Origin: FEN-1191 sp036490715
Lineage (GTDB): Bacteria > Pseudomonadota > Gammaproteobacteria > Steroidobacterales > Steroidobacteraceae
NCBI GenBank assembly: GCA_036490715.1
Contig: DASXDL010000017.1
Location: 1 to 64,000 of the forward strand
DNA: 64,000 nt
Reading direction: 5' to 3'
Part shown: positions 58,837-64,000 of the stretch, piece after piece
Layout: each line of letters starts with the position of its first letter
Numbering within the stretch: position 1 is the stretch's first letter
The notes under the pieces: generated by a model
The model's database searches: none
What the model saw: only the letters and a program-made list of their open reading frames with translations
Told to the model about the DNA's origin: nothing
Program-made: the position numbers and the translations under genes

Positions 58837-60138
58837 ATGCAGGCATCGCTGACCACTACCCAGGGATTGGAGCGCCGGCTGGAGGTCGCCGTACCGGGCG
58901 AGCAGGTCGCAGGCGAGGTCGATCAACGGCTCAAGCGCCTGGCGCGTACCGCGCGTCTCAAGGGCTTTCGTCCCGGCAAGATCCCGCTCGCCGTGGTGCG
59001 CGCGCAGTTTGGCAGCCAGGTGCATGCGCAGGCGGTCACCGATTTGATGCAAAGCAGCTTTGCCGAGGCGGTCAGCCAGCATCGGCTGCGGCCCGCCGGT
59101 GGCCCGCGCATCGAGCCGATCGCGGTCGAACCGGGCAACGAACTGCGCTTCGCGGCCATCTTCGAGGTGCTGCCGGAGGTGGCGCTCAAGCCGCTGGCCG
59201 CCATCACCGTGGACCGCCCGAGCGCCAGCGTCAGCGATCAGGACATCGATCGCATGCTCGAGAGCATGCGCAGCCAGCGGCCGGTGTTCAGCGCGGTCGA
59301 GCGCGCCGCACAGGACGGCGATCGGGTCACGATCGACTTCGAGGGCCGCATCGACGGCGAGCTATTTGCCGGCGGCAAGGGCGAGGGCATGGCGGTCACC
59401 ATCGGCGCGCACCGGATTCTCACCGAGATCGAGCAGGCACTGATCGGCATGGGGGTGGGCGATTCCAAGCAGGTGCCGGCGCAGTTCCCGCAGGACTACG
59501 GTGCCAAGAGCGTGGCCGGCAAGGCGGCGCAGTTCGACATCAAGGTCACGCGCGTCGAGGAGCGCAGCCTGCCGCCGCTGGATGATGAGTTTGCCAAGGC
59601 CTTCGGCGTGCCGGAGGGCGGCCTGACGCAGCTGCGCAGCGAGGTACGCACCAGCATGGAGCGCGAGCTGGCGGAAGCGACCCGCAGCCGGCTGCGCGAT
59701 CAACTGTTCAATGCGCTGTACCGCGACAATCCGCTCGATCTGCCGCGCAGCATGATCGATGAGCAGACGCGCGAACTGCAGGCCCAGGCCGCGCGCCGTG
59801 CCGGCAGCCAGGATCCAAAGCTGCTGCCGACCGCCGAAACGCTCGAGCCCAACGCCCGCAAGCGGGTGGCGCTCGGCCTGCTACTGACCGAGATCGTGCG
59901 TGCCCAGAATATCAAGGTGGACCGTACGCGGGTGGAGGAGCGGCTCGAGCAGCTGGTGGCCGGGCAGCCTGATCCGCAGGAAGCGCGACGACAGTACCTG
60001 GCCAGCCGCGAGGCCATGGAACAAATCGAGTCCGCGGCGCTCGAAGAGCAGGCGCTTGACTGGGCGTTGACGCAGGTCAAGGTGCAGGATCAGCCGATGA
60101 CATTCGCCGAGCTCACTGGCTTTGGCCAAAACTCCTGA
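58837..60138 (+). CDS. tig: Trigger factor (ribosome-associated chaperone/PPIase)
   Basis: It binds at the ribosomal exit tunnel and helps nascent chains fold. The 433-residue protein has the ribosome-binding signature LKGFRPGKIPLAVV (family GFRxGxxP), a central FKBP-type PPIase domain (GDRVTIDFEGRIDGELFAGG), and the C-terminal helical cradle. The ATG at 58837 begins MQASLTTTQGLERRLEVAVP. It is followed by clpP after 20 bases; the order tig-clpP-clpX-lon is classical. Confidence 0.96.
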   Translation: MQASLTTTQGLERRLEVAVPGEQVAGEVDQRLKRLARTARLKGFRPGKIPLAVVRAQFGSQVHAQAVTDLMQSSFAEAVSQHRLRPAGGPRIEPIAVEPGNELRFAAIFEVLPEVALKPLAAITVDRPSASVSDQDIDRMLESMRSQRPVFSAVERAAQDGDRVTIDFEGRIDGELFAGGKGEGMAVTIGAHRILTEIEQALIGMGVGDSKQVPAQFPQDYGAKSVAGKAAQFDIKVTRVEERSLPPLDDEFAKAFGVPEGGLTQLRSEVRTSMERELAEATRSRLRDQLFNALYRDNPLDLPRSMIDEQTRELQAQAARRAGSQDPKLLPTAETLEPNARKRVALGLLLTEIVRAQNIKVDRTRVEERLEQLVAGQPDPQEARRQYLASREAMEQIESAALEEQALDWALTQVKVQDQPMTFAELTGFGQNS

Positions 60139-60158
60139 AACCACCTAAAATTGGACGC

Positions 60159-60785
60159 ATGAACGAACGTGGCTTGAATCTGGTTCCGATCGTGGTCGAG
60201 CAGACCTCGCGTGGCGAGCGCTCGTATGACATCTATTCGCGCCTGCTCAAGGAGCGCGTGGTCTTCGTGGTAGGTCCGGTGGACGACTACATGGCCAACG
60301 TGGTGGTGGCGCAGTTGCTGTTCCTGGAGTCCGAGAACCCGGACAAGGACGTGGCGCTGTACATCAATTCCCCAGGCGGAGTGGTCAGCGCCGGGCTGGC
60401 GATCTATGACACGATGCAGTTCATCCGTCCCGACGTCAGCACCATCTGCATCGGTCAGGCCGCCAGCATGGGCGCGATACTGTTAACCGGCGGCAGCAAG
60501 GGCAAGCGCTATTCGCTGCCGCACTCGCGCATCATGATCCACCAGCCGCTGGGGGGATTTCAGGGCCAGGCGGCCGACATGGAAATCCACGCCAAGGAAA
60601 TGCTCGAGACCCGCGACCGACTGAACAAAATATTGGCCAAACACACCGGTCAGAGCGTCGATAAGATCAAAACTGACACCGATCGGGACAATTTCATGGA
60701 CGGCGCCGAGGCCATCGCGTATGGCCTGATCGATGGTCTGCTGGAAAAGCGGCCCGATGTCGCAGCGCCACCTGCCAAGGCGTGA
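60159..60785 (+). CDS. clpP: ATP-dependent Clp protease proteolytic subunit
   Basis: Serine protease that forms the double-heptamer chamber of ClpXP/ClpAP. The 208-residue protein has the catalytic Ser103 (GQAASMGAIL), His128 (RIMIHQPLGG) and, by position, Asp177 (DTDRDNF). The segment LVPIVVEQTSRGERSYDIYS at the N-terminus is typical and is partly removed on maturation in relatives. It probably shares a transcript with tig. Confidence 0.97.
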   Translation: MNERGLNLVPIVVEQTSRGERSYDIYSRLLKERVVFVVGPVDDYMANVVVAQLLFLESENPDKDVALYINSPGGVVSAGLAIYDTMQFIRPDVSTICIGQAASMGAILLTGGSKGKRYSLPHSRIMIHQPLGGFQGQAADMEIHAKEMLETRDRLNKILAKHTGQSVDKIKTDTDRDNFMDGAEAIAYGLIDGLLEKRPDVAAPPAKA

Positions 60786-60834
60786 TCGGCCGCTCAAATT
60801 CGCGAAATAACAAGACCTTGCACGCGACCCAGTT

Positions 60835-60861
60835 CTTTGCGTCTGCGGTCGACCCCATGCT
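60835..60861 (+). promoter_or_regulatory. Possible sigma-32 promoter of clpX
   Basis: CTTTGCG (60835-60841) and CCCCATGCT (from 60853) are separated by 11 bases. The second element fits the heat-shock -10 consensus CCCCATnT well, while the first fits CTTGAAA poorly. It lies in the 147-base clpP-clpX gap. An overlapping TATATA (60861-60866) could instead serve sigma-70. Confidence 0.35.
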
Positions 60862-60932
60862 ATATAGATGCTTGTACAAGGCGAACCGGCTCCTTTTAAG
60901 TTGACAGGCCTAATCGGGCAAGGTGTCGAGCG

Positions 60933-62249
60933 ATGAGTGATGACCCCCGCGGTCGTAGCGATGATGGCAAGCTGCTGTACTGCTCCTTTTGCGGCAAGAG
61001 CCAGCACGAGGTGCGCAAGCTCATCGCCGGTCCTTCGGTGTTCGTCTGCGACGAGTGCGTCGAGCTGTGCAACGACATCATCCGCGAGGAGCTGGAAGAC
61101 CGCGCCGACCGGGCGCGCGACAAGCTGCCCAAGCCGCACGAGATCCGCAAGGTGCTCGACGAGTACGTCATCGGCCAGGATCGCGCCAAGAAGGTGCTGT
61201 CGGTGGCGGTGTACAACCACTACAAGCGCCTGCAGACCCGCGGCAGCGGGCGCCAGAAAGACGAGGTCGAGCTCGCCAAAAGCAACATCCTGCTGATCGG
61301 CCCGACCGGCTGCGGCAAGACGCTGCTGGCCGAGACCCTGGCGCGCCTGCTCAATGTGCCGTTCACGATCGCCGATGCCACCACGCTGACCGAGGCCGGC
61401 TACGTCGGTGAAGACGTCGAGAACATCATCCAGAAGCTGCTGCAGAAGTGCGACTACGACGTCGAGAAGGCCCAGACCGGGATTGTCTACATCGATGAGA
61501 TCGACAAGATCTCGCGCAAGTCCGACAACCCGTCGATCACCCGCGACGTATCGGGCGAGGGCGTGCAGCAGGCGCTGCTAAAGCTGATCGAGGGCACCAT
61601 CGCCTCGGTGCCGCCGCAGGGCGGCCGCAAGCACCCGCAGCAGGAATTCCTGCAGGTCGACACCTCCAATATCTTGTTCATCTGCGGCGGCGCCTTCGCC
61701 GGCCTGGAAAAGATCATTCTCAACCGCACGCAGAAGAGCGGCATCGGCTTCACCTCCGAGGTGCGCGGCGCGGACTCCAAGCCGCACGGCTCGGACCTGT
61801 TCCACGACGTCGAGCCGGAGGACCTGATCCGCTTCGGCCTGATCCCGGAGTTCGTCGGCCGCCTGCCGGTGGTGGCGACCCTGGACGAGCTGGACGAGCC
61901 GGCGCTGATGTCGATCCTGACCGAGCCGAAGAACGCGCTGACCAAGCAGTACCGCAAACTGTTCGAGATGGAAGGCTCGGAACTGGAGTTCCGCGAGGAG
62001 GCGCTGCGCGCCGTGGCCCGCAAGGCCATGCTGCGCAAGACCGGCGCCCGTGGCCTGCGCACCATTCTGGAAACCGTGCTGCTCGACACCATGTATGACC
62101 TGCCGTCGCTGCGCGCGGTGGCGAAGGTGGTGGTGGACGACAGCGTCATCGAAGGCACCACCAAGCCCTACATCGTCTACCGTGCCGACGAGGGCCGGGT
62201 GGCCGCGATCGAAGAGCCCAGGAGAGCAGGCGGTTCGCTGCACGGCTGA
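60933..62249 (+). CDS. clpX: ATP-dependent Clp protease ATPase subunit ClpX
   Basis: AAA+ unfoldase that feeds tagged proteins to ClpP. The 438-residue protein has the N-terminal zinc domain (LYCSFCGKSQHEVRKLI, VFVCDECVELCNDI), Walker A (LLIGPTGCGKTLLAETLA), Walker B (GIVYIDEIDKISRK), the pore loop (AGYVGEDVEN) and the ClpP-binding IGF loop (KSGIGFTSEV). The ATG at 60933 begins MSDDPRG. Confidence 0.97.
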   Translation: MSDDPRGRSDDGKLLYCSFCGKSQHEVRKLIAGPSVFVCDECVELCNDIIREELEDRADRARDKLPKPHEIRKVLDEYVIGQDRAKKVLSVAVYNHYKRLQTRGSGRQKDEVELAKSNILLIGPTGCGKTLLAETLARLLNVPFTIADATTLTEAGYVGEDVENIIQKLLQKCDYDVEKAQTGIVYIDEIDKISRKSDNPSITRDVSGEGVQQALLKLIEGTIASVPPQGGRKHPQQEFLQVDTSNILFICGGAFAGLEKIILNRTQKSGIGFTSEVRGADSKPHGSDLFHDVEPEDLIRFGLIPEFVGRLPVVATLDELDEPALMSILTEPKNALTKQYRKLFEMEGSELEFREEALRAVARKAMLRKTGARGLRTILETVLLDTMYDLPSLRAVAKVVVDDSVIEGTTKPYIVYRADEGRVAAIEEPRRAGGSLHG

Positions 62250-62304
62250 AACCGCCGTGGTTCGCTGCCGCTCCCTTCCGAGGTGCGGCACCCGCGGCGC
62301 AGCC

Positions 62305-62331
62305 ATTGAAACGGGGCCGTTCGCCCCAATT
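62305..62331 (+). promoter_or_regulatory. Sigma-32-type heat-shock promoter of lon
   Basis: ATTGAAA (62305-62311) and CCCCAATT (62324-62331) are separated by 12 bases. Both elements are close to the heat-shock consensus CTTGAAA / CCCCATnT, and the position, about 55 bases before the lon start, fits the known heat control of lon. Confidence 0.6.
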
Positions 62332-62385
62332 GGGTTCGAGTAGGCGCATCTTTGCCCCCATTCGCTTAGGACACCAGGAACCGCC

Positions 62386-64000
<1,615 letters not shown>

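Overview
The window is a GC-rich, densely coded bacterial chromosome segment, almost certainly from a gammaproteobacterium. The evidence is conserved gene orders: xseB-ispA-dxs, parE-parC, prmB-aroC-asd-fimV-truA-accD-folC-SPOR-cvpA-purF, and tig-clpP-clpX-lon. It also has an EF-P with its lysyl-modifying enzyme EpmA, and a FimX-like protein near psd as in Pseudomonas. A Nevskiales/Steroidobacterales/Xanthomonadales-like lineage is my guess; the exact taxon cannot be fixed from sequence alone.

Layout. 1-2.3 kb: the end of a Hanks-type kinase with a cyclic-nucleotide-binding domain, and a YXWGXW-repeat secreted protein. 2.4-6.6 kb (minus): xseB, ispA, dxs and a folE2 broken by one in-frame amber codon. 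6.6-9.1 kb: a rubrerythrin / two-CCG Fe-S protein / DUF3501 operon behind a PerR/Irr-like palindrome. 9.1-13.3 kb: topoisomerase IV. 13.3-20.8 kb (minus): a tightly coupled oligopeptide ABC transporter operon headed by a catalytically degenerate FimX-like c-di-GMP receptor. 20.9-24 kb: efp facing SCO1-psd-epmA. 24-36 kb: a long forward housekeeping run. 36-46 kb: a pseudo-receiver kinase, miaE, lpxH, gltX, cysS, a glycosyltransferase-like protein, a Wzi-family outer-membrane protein, folD, then tRNA-Pro/Arg/His.

46-54 kb is an accessory region around tRNA genes. It holds an aldehyde dehydrogenase, gene remnants, tRNA-Lys whose last 45 bp are repeated 1.7 kb downstream (att-like), small orphan genes, an XRE regulator/nucleotidyltransferase pair resembling a toxin-antitoxin or defence module, and a PagL/CPBP-protease pair. 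54-58.5 kb carries a GT11 fucosyltransferase and a minus-strand cluster of lipoproteins, an OmpA-like protein, a Gre-like factor, DUF3175 and a flavin reductase-like protein. From 58.7 kb the core resumes with tRNA-Leu, tig, clpP, clpX and lon; lon and perhaps clpX have sigma-32-like promoters.

How parts work together. The protein-quality block (trigger factor, ClpXP, Lon) looks heat-inducible. The efp/epmA pair supplies a translation factor and its modifier. FimV and FimX-like proteins point to type IV pili and twitching. Wzi, PagL, LpxH and the two glycosyltransferases bear on the cell envelope. The strongest candidates for less described biology are the rubrerythrin-FeS-DUF3501 operon, the FimX-headed opp operon and the XRE/nucleotidyltransferase pair.
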